Assembly: GCA_001910725.1 (NCBI GenBank)
Contig: MJGA01000040.1
Coordinates: 146,745-210,744, forward strand
Reading direction: 5' to 3'
Length of the DNA stretch: 64,000 bases
Origin: Phanerodontia chrysosporium
Taxonomy: Eukaryota > Basidiomycota > Agaricomycetes > Polyporales > Phanerochaetaceae
Below are positions 11,777-21,287 of the stretch, one piece after another (position 1 is the first letter of the stretch; every line of letters begins with the position of its first letter). The position numbers were made by a program, and so were the translations under genes. A model generated the notes under the pieces. That model was given only the letters and a program-made list of their open reading frames with translations, was not told where the DNA came from and did no database searches.

Positions 11777-14700
11777 TCAGATGTGGCGCCCCTCCTCCCA
11801 ATCGAGATCAGCCTTAGCGCGATCGGAGGCAGGAAGGAGAGAGACGTCGACTTCGGTGACGAACGGGCGAAAAGAGGCGGCAAGGGCTTCGAAGGCAGTG
11901 GCAGCGAGCTTGCGGGGCGCTTCCGGATTTTCGCGATGGAACTTGTTGACCAGGGCCTTGGCGTGCTTGAGGTTGTCTGCCTTTTCCCACGTGTCGCCGG
12001 CTTGACCGTAGCCTTTCCAGCGGACTTTGTACTGCAGTTGGCGGCGATATATACGGCTGTCGAGGACCTTCTCGACGACGTATTCTTCTTCGCCGGCAAC
12101 CTTGACAGGTTTGGGAGGCAGAGGCTTCTCGACGCCCTGATCGTGCCACGGGCTGAGGCGGTTGACATGGAAAACCGGGTGGATTTTCAGCCAGCTCGGG
12201 AGCTCGAGCCGATAGTCCAGATCGCCGATCTTTTCTAGAACCTTAAACGGACCCAGCTGGCGGGGGCCGAGCTTGGGCGAAGGCTGATCGATGCTGAGGT
12301 CCTTCGTGCTGAGCCAAACCTGATCGCCGACTTTGAAGGAGTGGGCGCGTTTCTTCGCGGCCTCGTACTCTTCTTTCATGCGGGCTTTGGTTAGGCGCAG
12401 GGCAGCTTCGGCCTCTTTGCGGACGTGAGCCATGCGGTCTAGACGCTCGTCGAGGGCGGGAACGTTGGTGTGTTTGCCGGCCGGGATCGTGAAGTCCGGT
12501 GTGTAGCCGTAAACAATCTCGAAGGGCGTGCGCTCGGTAGCACTGGACACGTGTGAGTTCAGAGTGAACTCGGCCATCGGAAGCCAATCGACCCAGTCGT
12601 CTTGGCGCTGGGAGACGAAGAGACGCAGGAATTTCTCGACTTCCTGGTTCTTGCGCTCGACCTTGCCGTTGCCTTCTGGGTGATATGCCGTGGTAAGACC
12701 AGTAGCGATGCCGAGGCGCTTGTACAGCGCTCGCATGTACTGGGCTGCAAACTGGGGTCCGCGATCAGAGAAGATCTTGCGTGGGAGGCCGTGGAGGCGG
12801 AAGATGTCCGTGTAGTGGACGTCGCCCATGCCGGCAGCGGTGATCGTCGAGTCGACCGGCACAAGGTGGCACTGATCCGAATAGTGGTCCACGTAGACCG
12901 CAATCGAGTCCTTCTTGGTCTTGGCGTCGCGTGGGAGCTGCGTGATGAGATCCACGCCGACGTGTTCCCAAGGCCCTGAAGGGACGTCGTGGGGCTGTAG
13001 GGTGGCTTTCGGATGCGGGGCGGACTTGTACCGTTGGCATTGGTCACAGCCGAGCACGTAGCGGCTAACGTCGGCGGAGATGCGCGGCCACCAATAGTAC
13101 CGAGAGACCAACTCGAGGGTGGTGTGCTTCCCAGGGTGTCCAGCCGTTGGCGCGTCGTGGCAAGACTTGATGACGTCGTTGCGCAGCGCGGCACTGTTCG
13201 GCACATAGACTTTTCCATGGTAGTACAGAAGGCCGTTGTCTTCTTCCCATTCGAGAACGCCGTTGCGCAGCTTGCGGGGCCCCTTGGTCCGGAGAACCTG
13301 CAGAGCGTCTGCGACTTCCTTCTCCTTTTCGGAGCAGTCGCGAATGCGCTTCTCGAGGGGGGAGGGGTTTGCGAGAGCCACCGTGGCGGCTATCTTAAAC
13401 AGCTCTGGCTTCAATACTATCTGTGAGCGGTTGTCCTCTTCGTCAGAGACATGCAGCGAGGAAGGCCGGGAGAGCGGGTCGGCGAGGAGATGCGTCTTGC
13501 CGGGGCGATGGATGATGCGGAAATCGTACTCGGCGAGGTAGGAGGCCCAGCGGGCTTGTCGCCGCGTGAGATTCTGCGCAGTCTTCCAGTACTGAAGATT
13601 CTGATGATCAGTCCAGATCTCAAAAGGCTCCGGGAGACCTTCGAGGAATTGGCGCCAGTCCTTGAGAGCTTCGATGATTGCAAGCATCTCGCGGTCCCAG
13701 ATCTCGTAGTTCCGCTCGGCGGGGCTCATGGTCTGCGAGCGATACGCGATTGGATGCCAGAGACCATCTTCGGGGTTGCGTTGGGCTATGACTCCTCCGG
13801 TGGCGTAGCCAGAAGCATCGGTCTCGACGCGAGTTGGCCGATCAATGCTCCACATGGCGAGCACGGGCTGAGTCGTGAAAGCGCGCTTGAGCGTCTCGAA
13901 GGCTTCCGCCTGTGCGGGACCCCAATTAAACGGAGTATCCTTCTTCGTCAGATCGTGCAGCGGGCGGCAGATCTTTGAGAAGTCCTTGATGAAACGGCGA
14001 TAGAAGTTGGCGAACCCGACAAAGCCTCGTACATCTTTGAGGTTCTTCGGGGTCGGCCACTCGGCTACTGCCTTAACCTTGCCGGGGTCCATGCCGACCT
14101 GTCCCTCGCTGATGAGGAGCCCAAGGTACTCGATCTCTGAGCGCTCGAACTCGCACTTCTCGGGCCGAAGATACAGATCGTACTTGGCGAGGCGTGCCAG
14201 GACCTCGTGAACAATCTTCCGATGCGAAGCGAGATCGTTCGACCAGATGAGGATGTCGTCGAGGTAAACTGCGACCTTGCTCTCAGCGATGAGGTCGGCG
14301 AAGATATGATTCATGAGGGCCTGGAACGTGGCGGGGCTGTTGCACAGACCGAAGTACATGACTCGGGGCTCGAAGAGACCGCGGTTAGTGACGAAGGCGG
14401 CTTTCCATTCGTCACCTTCCTTAATCCGGACGTTGTTGTAGCCCCAACGGACGTCGAACTTGGTGAAGATCTTAGCGCCCTGGAGCTTCCCGATGATGTC
14501 GGAGGCGAGGGGAAGGGGGTAGCGATTCTTCACAGTGATGTCGTTGAGCTTGCGGTAATCCTGGATGAACCGGAGCTTGCCGTCCTTTTTCTTGATAAAG
14601 AAGACAGGGGAAGCGATCGGAGACTTGCTGGGGACGATGTAGCCCTTGGCGAGTGCGTCGTCGATGAACCGCTGTAGTTCCTCATTCTCGATTGGGGACA

Positions 14701-15571
14701 TGGGGTAGACCTTCGATTTGATCGATGCCGGGGCGTCCGGGACGAGATCTATCGCGTGGTCCCAGGGCTGATGCTTCGGAAGACGGTGTGATTCCTCTTC
14801 AGAGAACACCTTCTTGTGTCGGTGGTACTCTTTGGGAACCAGCTCTTCGAACGTCTTGGCGTACTTCTCGCGATTGGCTTCGACAGCGATCGCTTGCGAG
14901 TAAGTGTAGCCGGCGAGAATCCAGACTTCGTCCTTGGCGTCCTCAACAATGCCTGCTCGAAGCCATTCACGGCGTTCGGAGCGGTTGGCGTCAATCTGAT
15001 GGATACCGAAAACCGGGGTGTCCTCAGCTCCGCCGCGGAGCTGAAACTGGACATCTCCCGTTTCCCAGTCGATGTTCGGATTCCATTTCTTGAGCCACGG
15101 AAGTCCGAGGATGACGTCCTCCGGACCGATGTTCGTGACAAGAAACTCTTCTTTAAACGTATAAGAACCCACAGTGAGCTGGAGTCTGGCACGGCGTGTG
15201 ATAGATCCTGCTTCATTCTTAGTTCCGTCGATGTTGTATAGTGTGATTTCCTTCTTGAGTGGTACCGTGAGGATCTTGTGTTGTTTACAGAAATCCTCGT
15301 GGATGAATAGCGAAGTCGCACCGGAGTCAATCATTGCAGGCGTGCGAATAGTTTTATTGAGTCCGGTGAGCTTTACAGGTACACGATAGTGATTGGAAAA
15401 AGGATCTAACACTGATATTGTACACGAGCGGATGGTATCTGAGAGGTCCTGTGGTTCTAACGACGGTGCCGGAGTTGAATCCGGGCTTGATGAAACGGGG
15501 ACCGACGATGCGGCGTCACTCCGGCCCCTTAAGCAAAACCCCCGAGCTGCTTTTGTATCAGGGCCAGCTGA
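11777..15571 (-). CDS. pol: Ty3/Gypsy Pol polyprotein (PR-RT-RNH-IN-chromodomain)
   Basis: The frame is open from about 15571 and overlaps the gag end by some 40 bases. It is most likely translated by a -1 shift at 15535-15541, not from its own ATG, because no ATG precedes the protease. Counting from the valine at 15412, the domains are: retropepsin DSGAT at 29-33; reverse transcriptase with YLDD at 383-386; RNase H with TDASG at 531-535; integrase zinc finger (H752, H759, C789, C792) and DDE residues D821, D883, E919; chromodomain about 1111-1163 (VEKVLDSR to TWEKADNL). Together these copy RNA to DNA and integrate it, with the chromodomain guiding target choice in chromoviruses. All catalytic residues are present. 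The stop is at 11777. Confidence 0.95.
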   Translation of the reverse strand, partial: SAGPDTKAARGFCLRGRSDAASSVPVSSSPDSTPAPSLEPQDLSDTIRSCTISVLDPFSNHYRVPVKLTGLNKTIRTPAMIDSGATSLFIHEDFCKQHKILTVPLKKEITLYNIDGTKNEAGSITRRARLQLTVGSYTFKEEFLVTNIGPEDVILGLPWLKKWNPNIDWETGDVQFQLRGGAEDTPVFGIHQIDANRSERREWLRAGIVEDAKDEVWILAGYTYSQAIAVEANREKYAKTFEELVPKEYHRHKKVFSEEESHRLPKHQPWDHAIDLVPDAPASIKSKVYPMSPIENEELQRFIDDALAKGYIVPSKSPIASPVFFIKKKDGKLRFIQDYRKLNDITVKNRYPLPLASDIIGKLQGAKIFTKFDVRWGYNNVRIKEGDEWKAAFVTNRGLFEPRVMYFGLCNSPATFQALMNHIFADLIAESKVAVYLDDILIWSNDLASHRKIVHEVLARLAKYDLYLRPEKCEFERSEIEYLGLLISEGQVGMDPGKVKAVAEWPTPKNLKDVRGFVGFANFYRRFIKDFSKICRPLHDLTKKDTPFNWGPAQAEAFETLKRAFTTQPVLAMWSIDRPTRVETDASGYATGGVIAQRNPEDGLWHPIAYRSQTMSPAERNYEIWDREMLAIIEALKDWRQFLEGLPEPFEIWTDHQNLQYWKTAQNLTRRQARWASYLAEYDFRIIHRPGKTHLLADPLSRPSSLHVSDEEDNRSQIVLKPELFKIAATVALANPSPLEKRIRDCSEKEKEVADALQVLRTKGPRKLRNGVLEWEEDNGLLYYHGKVYVPNSAALRNDVIKSCHDAPTAGHPGKHTTLELVSRYYWWPRISADVSRYVLGCDQCQRYKSAPHPKATLQPHDVPSGPWEHVGVDLITQLPRDAKTKKDSIAVYVDHYSDQCHLVPVDSTITAAGMGDVHYTDIFRLHGLPRKIFSDRGPQFAAQYMRALYKRLGIATGLTTAYHPEGNGKVERKNQEVEKFLRLFVSQRQDDWVDWLPMAEFTLNSHVSSATERTPFEIVYGYTPDFTIPAGKHTNVPALDERLDRMAHVRKEAEAALRLTKARMKEEYEAAKKRAHSFKVGDQVWLSTKDLSIDQPSPKLGPRQLGPFKVLEKIGDLDYRLELPSWLKIHPVFHVNRLSPWHDQGVEKPLPPKPVKVAGEEEYVVEKVLDSRIYRRQLQYKVRWKGYGQAGDTWEKADNLKHAKALVNKFHRENPEAPRKLAATAFEALAASFRPFVTEVDVSLLPASDRAKADLDWEEGRHI
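15497..15541 (-). promoter_or_regulatory. Predicted -1 ribosomal frameshift signal, gag to pol
   Basis: On the minus strand the heptamer G GGT TTT (15541-15535) is in the gag frame as X XXY YYZ, one sense codon before the gag stop TAA. Pol lies in the -1 frame. Six bases downstream GGGGCCG (15528-15522) can pair with CGGTCCCC (15504-15497), a 7-bp stem with one bulged T. Slippery site, spacing and stem fit the canonical arrangement. Confidence 0.8.
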
Positions 15572-16779
15572 TCACGGAGGGCGGCGAGCGCGGCGGCTTG
15601 GTCGTCAGACGAGCTGCCAGAAGACGAGGAGGCCGGAGACGAGGAGTCCTGTGACGAGGTATCCGAAGACGAAGCGCGGACGGCGGCAGTAGCGGGGGCG
15701 GTTCTCGGCTTGCCCTCGAGGCGGGCACGACAGACGCGGGACCAGTGTCCCTTCTTGCCGCAGTGGTTGCAAACCGAGTCGCGGTGCACGGGGTCCGTGG
15801 ACTTGTGGGATTTCGAGCCGCAGACCTTGCAGCGATCCTTCATGACGGCATCGAACTGGCGCTTGAGATCCGTGCCAGTGAGACCCTTAAACAGCTCGTC
15901 AATGTTCGCGGCGTCGATGTCCATCGCGTTCGGGTCGCGGAAGGCGCGCGCCGACGAGCTAGCCGGAGACGAGGACGTCTTGCCCTGCTGCGCCAGGAGG
16001 TCCTGCGAAAGCTTATCCTTCGACCGATCGACGGCAAAGCCAGCGTTCTTGAGCTCGTCGTACGTCTCGGGGCCTTTGCCGGTGCTGGGGTTGACCATGT
16101 ACGAAATCCGTTCGAGGTAGTCCTTGTTGAACTTCGTCCGTAGCCGGGCCGCCAGGTCTTCCGGAGTGAGCTTCGTGCGTCCGGCGAGGGCTTGGAACTC
16201 CGCAAAGAACTCCGCGAACCGACGGTTGCCTTGTGTACACGCCTGTAGCTTGCTGAGGGCCTCGGCCTTCTCGTCCATAGGCTCGAACCGGTTCTTAAAA
16301 GCTTCCCAGAACGTGGCGCGAGAGCCGTCGAATATCTGTGTGCCGTCTGCCGCTTGCTCGATGTACTGTCGTGCCCATTCCGCCGCTTCATCCTGCATGA
16401 AGGAGAGAGCGCCGACGATCCACTTCTGGCCGTCTACCAAGATCTTGCCGGTGTTTGCGTCCCGCTCGAGGTTACCGTTGACGTCGCGCTTGCCGAATTT
16501 CTCCGGCTGTCCGTCGGCGTAGATGCGATAGGCGGCGCGGAAGAGTCGGGCCGTGTCTGAACCCTTTCCTTTGAATGGCATGGGCTTCTCGACGAAGGGG
16601 AGCTCCTTGTTGGCATTGACCGTTGCGTTGACCGTTGTCCGATTGGCGCCAATAGTCTGGGCCAGAGTGTTAACCGTATTTGTAAGCTGCGTCATCGCCT
16701 GGGCCATTTGCAGGAGGGCAGCGGAGATGGGGTCGGGGGGAGCCGGGCCGGGAGGCGCTCCACCGGGAGTGCTCGACAT
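15529..16779 (-). CDS. gag: Ty3/Gypsy Gag protein with CCHC zinc knuckle
   Basis: 416 aa, starting at an ATG at 16779. The central part has the retrotransposon Gag fold signature (WIVGALSFMQDEAAEWARQY ... FWEAFKNRF) and packages RNA into particles. Near the C-terminus are a CxxC pair (CKVCGSKSHKS) and the knuckle CNHCGKKGHWSRVC, which bind nucleic acid. A Ser-rich tail follows. The N-terminus is Pro/Gly-rich. The end overlaps the pol frame and carries the frameshift heptamer. Confidence 0.93.
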   Translation of the reverse strand: MSSTPGGAPPGPAPPDPISAALLQMAQAMTQLTNTVNTLAQTIGANRTTVNATVNANKELPFVEKPMPFKGKGSDTARLFRAAYRIYADGQPEKFGKRDVNGNLERDANTGKILVDGQKWIVGALSFMQDEAAEWARQYIEQAADGTQIFDGSRATFWEAFKNRFEPMDEKAEALSKLQACTQGNRRFAEFFAEFQALAGRTKLTPEDLAARLRTKFNKDYLERISYMVNPSTGKGPETYDELKNAGFAVDRSKDKLSQDLLAQQGKTSSSPASSSARAFRDPNAMDIDAANIDELFKGLTGTDLKRQFDAVMKDRCKVCGSKSHKSTDPVHRDSVCNHCGKKGHWSRVCRARLEGKPRTAPATAAVRASSSDTSSQDSSSPASSSSGSSSDDQAAALAALRDQLALIQKQLGGFA

Positions 16780-17207
16780 GTTGGGGGGACGGGGAGTGTT
16801 GGCTCCTGATTGAGCGCGGGAGAGGTTAAACGGAGAGGGAGCGGGTTCGTGTTCGGAGAGGACGGAGCCGAGCGATGTCTCGGGAGACGAGTGGTGGCTG
16901 CTGTCCGGGGGACTGTGATCAGGAGTATTCGGAGTGGTGGCAGAGGCGCGGGCGAATTCTAGCCGTTGCGCGAAATGAGGGCGCTCGAACTGTGTCTCTC
17001 GGTCGCTAGGCGGAACCGGGAGTAGCGGAGGGGCAGTCTCTCGATAAGGGCAGGGCTGCTGACTGCACTCCCTGGCTTCTCGAGACCCGTTGTTTTCCTC
17101 GACGTGGAGATCAGCAGGAAGAGTGACGCCGTTCTCTGTGGTTCGCCCGAAGAAGTGCGGACAATTCGAGCAATCGAAATCCAGAGCGACAGAAATGTAT
17201 TTGTAAA
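16780..17207 (-). other. Leader between the upstream frame and gag
   Basis: A 428-bp stretch of the Ty3 transcript leader between the end of the upstream frame and the gag ATG. I see no separate feature. Confidence 0.4.
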
Positions 17208-17945
17208 CTAATCGAAATACCCGGCCCGGTACACTATGTCCAGCTCTCCTACGATGCGGCGGAAATTGCGCCTTAAGCCGACGAACGGAATGTCACCAAT
17301 CTGAGCTAGTCCAAGCTCGTACTGATGCCACTCCTTAAACGTAGTGGTAGGAGCGAGGCGGCTGAGCTCGTTGCGAATCTGCCGAAGGCGTTCGAGCAGC
17401 TGGCAGACGCCGTGCGCGCGGTCGCTGTTAACGAGGTGGAAGAGGTCGACTTCTTCGACGGCCTTGAGACGCTTGATGGTTGCGTCGAGCTTGGGCGTAA
17501 AGATGCCGACGAGGTCGGTGGGGGAGTACTTCGGGATGTCGATGCCGACGGGCTTGCGGGTGATGGGCTCGTACGTCGGGGCGGCGCTGAGGCGCTCTGC
17601 CAAACTGAGCTTAGAGGAGGAGGCGGCTACGGCGGCCTGGGCTTCTTGCGCCTCGCGTTGGCGCTGCTCGCGGATGTGGTTGCCTACACGCTGTTCGGCT
17701 TCACGAGCCTCGCGAACGGCAGTCCAGTTGATGGAGGGGACGGAGGGTGGAGGCTGGGGGAGCGTGGAGACGTACTTGACGACCGCCTTGACTTTGCGGT
17801 CTGTCCACTTGACGGGGTTACCGGCCTCGCGACGACGTTGGAGGCGGTCGAAGATGCGCTGGGGGATGTGGTCCTTGAGCCGGACGTCTTTCGGCACTGC
17901 AAGCAAGGACTTCAGCAACGTGTACGGAGTGAGCAGGCTGCTCGA
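17208..17945 (-). CDS. Extra open frame upstream of gag, no ATG
   Basis: A long open frame of 245 codons between the 5' LTR and gag, ending at a stop at 17208. It contains no ATG anywhere; the nearest starts are TTG or CTG codons near 17918. The predicted product has a basic N-terminal region (RLKDHIPQRIFDRLQRRR), a Glu/Gln/Ala-rich helical stretch (residues about 80-110 of the frame) and a second helical part rich in Leu/Arg. Translation would need a non-AUG start or splicing. It could be an N-terminal extension of Gag or an unused relic. I do not recognise the family. Confidence 0.45.
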   Translation of the reverse strand, partial: SSSLLTPYTLLKSLLAVPKDVRLKDHIPQRIFDRLQRRREAGNPVKWTDRKVKAVVKYVSTLPQPPPSVPSINWTAVREAREAEQRVGNHIREQRQREAQEAQAAVAASSSKLSLAERLSAAPTYEPITRKPVGIDIPKYSPTDLVGIFTPKLDATIKRLKAVEEVDLFHLVNSDRAHGVCQLLERLRQIRNELSRLAPTTTFKEWHQYELGLAQIGDIPFVGLRRNFRRIVGELDIVYRAGYFD

Positions 17946-18025
17946 CTACGACGTACTCGCTTTAAACGGAGGGAATAAACTTTTTTAAACGGGGTTTGGG
18001 GGGAGCGGTAGGGAAAAATGCCTAG

Positions 18026-18033
18026 GGCACCCA
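18026..18033 (-). other. Candidate primer-binding site
   Basis: On the minus strand TGGGTGCC, complementary to a tRNA end GGCACCCA, lies 16 bases inside the 5' LTR. A PBS usually abuts the LTR within a few bases, so this is weak. Self-priming as in Tf1 is an alternative. Confidence 0.25.
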
Positions 18034-18049
18034 AAAGATCTCGACCTAA

Positions 18050-18743
18050 TGTCGCGGAGCAGGGGCTCAACGCTTCACGAGGGAGCACAAGTGGGGAGGT
18101 CGACGAGATGGCGCGGCGGAGCGAATCACGCAGCGACGAACGGTTTGTTCAACTGTCCGTATTGACCAAGATATCATTAGTGTTTGTAATTACAATACAA
18201 GCGGGGGCTTACCTGTCCGTATTGACCAAGAGGTCGAGATGACGGACAGGAGCGAGAGGTGCTACCTATATATACTACAAGAGTTCAGGGCAGGCTATAC
18301 GATTACATAAGCTGATGGGCAGCGCTCAGCATAGCCAGCGAGGCTGCGACGCGGGCTGCGCGGCGAGGCTGTGCTGGGGCTATGTCACGAGGCTGTGTCA
18401 GCTGGCAGTATCTCGAGGCTGCGTCGGGCCGAGGCTGTGTCATCAGGCTGATCAGCTCGGCGTGTCTCGGCGAGGGGAGTCATCAGGGATGACAGTGCCT
18501 CCTCGGCGATCCGGGGAACCGGTTGCAGGGCAGACCGGTGATCCGGGCAGCGTCTGAGCGCGCAGCGGGATGCGCTGGCGTCTAGGGGTGATGCGCCATC
18601 AGGGCGCTGGCGCTGCATGGCCAGGCGCTGAGTGTGGGCGGCTAGGACTCCAGACGGCGCGAGGGCTGCTCGCCCGTTGGATTAATCGAGGAAAATAGCC
18701 AAAAATCGGCGAAAAATAGGGCAGCACCGTCACATCCGTGACA
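18050..18743 (-). repeat. 5' LTR of the Ty3 element
   Basis: 694 bp, the partner of 11045-11738. On the minus strand TATATATA (18274-18267) is a good TATA box, about 470 bases into the LTR, so transcription would start near 18240. Confidence 0.95.
18267..18274 (-). promoter_or_regulatory. TATA box in the 5' LTR
   Basis: TATATATA read on the minus strand, placed suitably to start the retrotransposon RNA in the LTR. Confidence 0.6.
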
Positions 18744-18748
18744 CAAGA
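18744..18748. repeat. CAAGA target-site duplication, right copy
   Basis: Exact copy of 11040-11044, directly outside the right LTR. Confidence 0.92.
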
Positions 18749-21287
18749 GCAGCACGCTGGCGACGAGCTTCGCCGTGCGATTGTTATTCTGCGGGAGCGG
18801 CGCGACGGTGGGGTACGCGTACGCGGCGGGCGTGCTGTACTGCACGAAGCCTGCCCGCGAGGCTGCGCGCGGCGACGGGAGCGCGTCCGCGACGGAGTCC
18901 AGTGTAACGGCGTATGCTTCGGCAAGCGGGTCCGCGGGCGCGGGCAAGGGCAAGGGGGCTCGGGTGCTTACATGAACGCTGGCGCTGCGCACGGACGACC
19001 GCTGGGGCAGCCTCACAACCGGGGTGAGCGGTGCCGCGAGGGCATGCAGGTTCGCCTGCGCGGTGCACGCGGCGAGGATAGTGAGGTTCACGCAGCCGCG
19101 GGTAGTGTTGGGCACGGCGCTGAACGATGAGGCGTCGGCGTGGGATGCGCTTGCCAGTGACGACCAGCCGGGTCCACCGAAGACACCACCGTTGAGGACG
19201 CCGTGAAGACAGTGAGCGAGTGCAGAGAGAGCCATTATGAGATGGTAGAGTAGGGCGACGGAGGCAGAGGTCGAGGAGGGCGGGTGAGAAGGGAGGAGGG
19301 AGGAGGGAGAAGTCGGACATGAAGTAAGCACTCAGGAGAAATGCGAAGGCGGGAAGATGAGATAGGAGTCTGTTGAAGACTGGGTTTGCTCTGGGCTGCG
19401 CGAGTCAGGGCAGACGGCTCTTGACGGTCCTGGGTGCCCGGGGTTCCAGACGGCACCCGCACGCTGTTCTGCGCGACGATAATGGGGCCTGCCACACGTG
19501 CAACCTGCTCGTGTGTCAGCGGCAAGTTCACGATAAGGTCCTGCGGCACCTTACCTGGCGTAGGAGCATAGGTGAATCTGAAGTTGTGCGCCGCATTCAG
19601 AGAGCACCCACGGCCGTGCACTGTGAACTTCAAGTTGTCTGCATGCTCATGCCCACCCACGAGGTGCGCGCACGAGTCGGCCTGCAGGATGTGCCCGGGT
19701 TATCGCCTGGCAGTTCATTATTGAGTGCAGCTGCGCGATGGGCCGGTACCGGTTGTTATTGACGGACTGCAGCATTCGGCATGAGAAACGTTGAGATGCC
19801 TGAGGCAGAGTGAACGCACCACTGTGTGCCTTTTGTACGAGCCGGCCCCCGGCCGCCGTGGCCAATGCCGGCCCTACGCTCCCCTAATAACATTATCATC
19901 ACATGATGTGAGACATAGAGCATCCACACATACCTGGGACTAGAGAGATGTAGGCGGGAATGGGATAGTTCGGACCCGATGACCAGACACTCTGTTTGAG
20001 TGAGCTTGTTTACACTGGAGCGTATCGTCGCGGCGTCCCCAGCAGGGACGCCGCAGGAGAGTGCCCAGATTATCGAGCGTTTGCCCTGACTGGTTGGCAG
20101 CGACTCAATGTAACTATAATCGGTGACAGTGCGACGACTCACCATGAGGGGCACGCAGAAACCGACCGCATTCTGGCAGACTCTGCGTGAAATCCCTGTG
20201 TGTTGCATAGCGAGGCAACCAATCTAAATGAACTAATGTAAGTGAATCAAGATAGACTCAACACGAGGATTGCCCAGAGAGCCCTACCTTGGTCGACAGT
20301 CGGGACGAAGACGAGAAGCGAGCGCTTACCGAATCGGGACGATGCTGCAGAGGACTCCGGAGGCTGTTGCGAGGCCTGCTCTTCACCACATGCCACATCG
20401 TCCCCCTCACCACAAGTTTCCTTCGCGCCTTGTCGCTCCTCTGCACGCCTCTCAATGCTCCCTCATATTGGCCGTGCCCGCCGTACAGTAATCCAGGATC
20501 CGCGCTGTCAAAGAGGAGATGGAAGAGCGACGGACATTTCGTCGAGGTGCGTGTCTTCTTTGTGACACAACTGAGGAACCTTACTCAAAGTCACAGGGGA
20601 AACGTGTAGCACGCACTGGCGGCGCTCTCGCGTGCTGTCGAACACAGGCCTCTGACGCCTCCCTTCCTCCCCCGCATCACAACATCCGGTTGTCCAAGAT
20701 GCTTCCGCTCAGCACACATCGACACTTTATGGATGCACATGTAAGGAGTATCCTGCAGAGGCTTCATAAGTTGGTGCGTTGTGGTCCTACTATGGTTTGT
20801 AACCAATACCAACTCACTCTACCCGTGGCCTGCAGTCTGCGCGAGCGCACAAGACTGTTCCCCGCTGTGCGAGACATACAACAGGATCAGAAGGGGCTGA
20901 ACACAACTGGTGAGTGCCCTGTTGTCCTTATGTATCACCAACTTTACCGATGTCTACAGCCCTCCACGAAGTCTGGCAGAAGCTGCGCTCGGTCAGCAGT
21001 ATCGCAGTGGCAAGTGGCAACCTTCTTCAGCCGATTCCATCTTCGGATTTTGTGCCGTATGTCTTCTTTGAATAAACGAGATATCCGGTGTGTTTTACTT
21101 GCAACCGTTTCCTGTTTGCAATACCAATGCAATTACTGCTGTACGTGCACTCAGTCTGCTCCTGTAAGATTATCAACCTCAGCGGTGGCGATCACATCAA
21201 TACATCAATCACCACCGCTCAAATTTTCTACGACGGCCCCAAGGACTACCACATCTTTGACGTCCCCATTGTGCACGAGCAGTCTGA
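18749..21287. other. Intra-element region without a firm gene
   Basis: It contains the 5' part of the interrupted minus-strand frame (to 19235) and short plus-strand open pieces at 20519-21180 with one plausible intron (about 20909-20960). These might be earlier exons of the DUF6698 gene or of a decayed gene. No recognisable domain is seen. Confidence 0.35.

Larger units (their letters stand above)
11045..18743 (-). mobile_element. Ty3/Gypsy chromovirus LTR retrotransposon, 7699 bp
   Basis: A complete element read on the minus strand. Two 694-bp LTRs (TG..CA ends) look identical where compared, flanked by CAAGA duplications. The order is an upstream open frame, gag, and pol in the order protease, reverse transcriptase, RNase H, integrase, chromodomain. 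A polypurine tract abuts the 3' LTR. Gag and pol have no stop codons other than the expected one at the gag end, and pol is reached by a -1 shift. LTR identity and open frames point to very recent insertion and possible activity. It sits inside the 17.4-kb DNA transposon. Confidence 0.95.
10935..19235 (-). pseudogene. Possible ORF interrupted by the Ty3 insertion
   Basis: An ATG at 19235 opens a minus-strand frame of 164 codons that runs to the insertion point (18744). If the retrotransposon and one CAAGA copy are removed, the frame continues for 35 codons to a TAG at 10935-10937, giving 198 aa. The predicted protein is Ala/Ser/Pro-rich, with no domain I recognise, and could be chance in GC-rich DNA. 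The exact in-frame continuation is the only support. Confidence 0.25.

Noticed and set aside
11781..16813. Many plus-strand open frames across the Ty3 gag and pol genes
   Set aside because: They are antisense to well-supported Gag and Pol coding and have no domains of their own.
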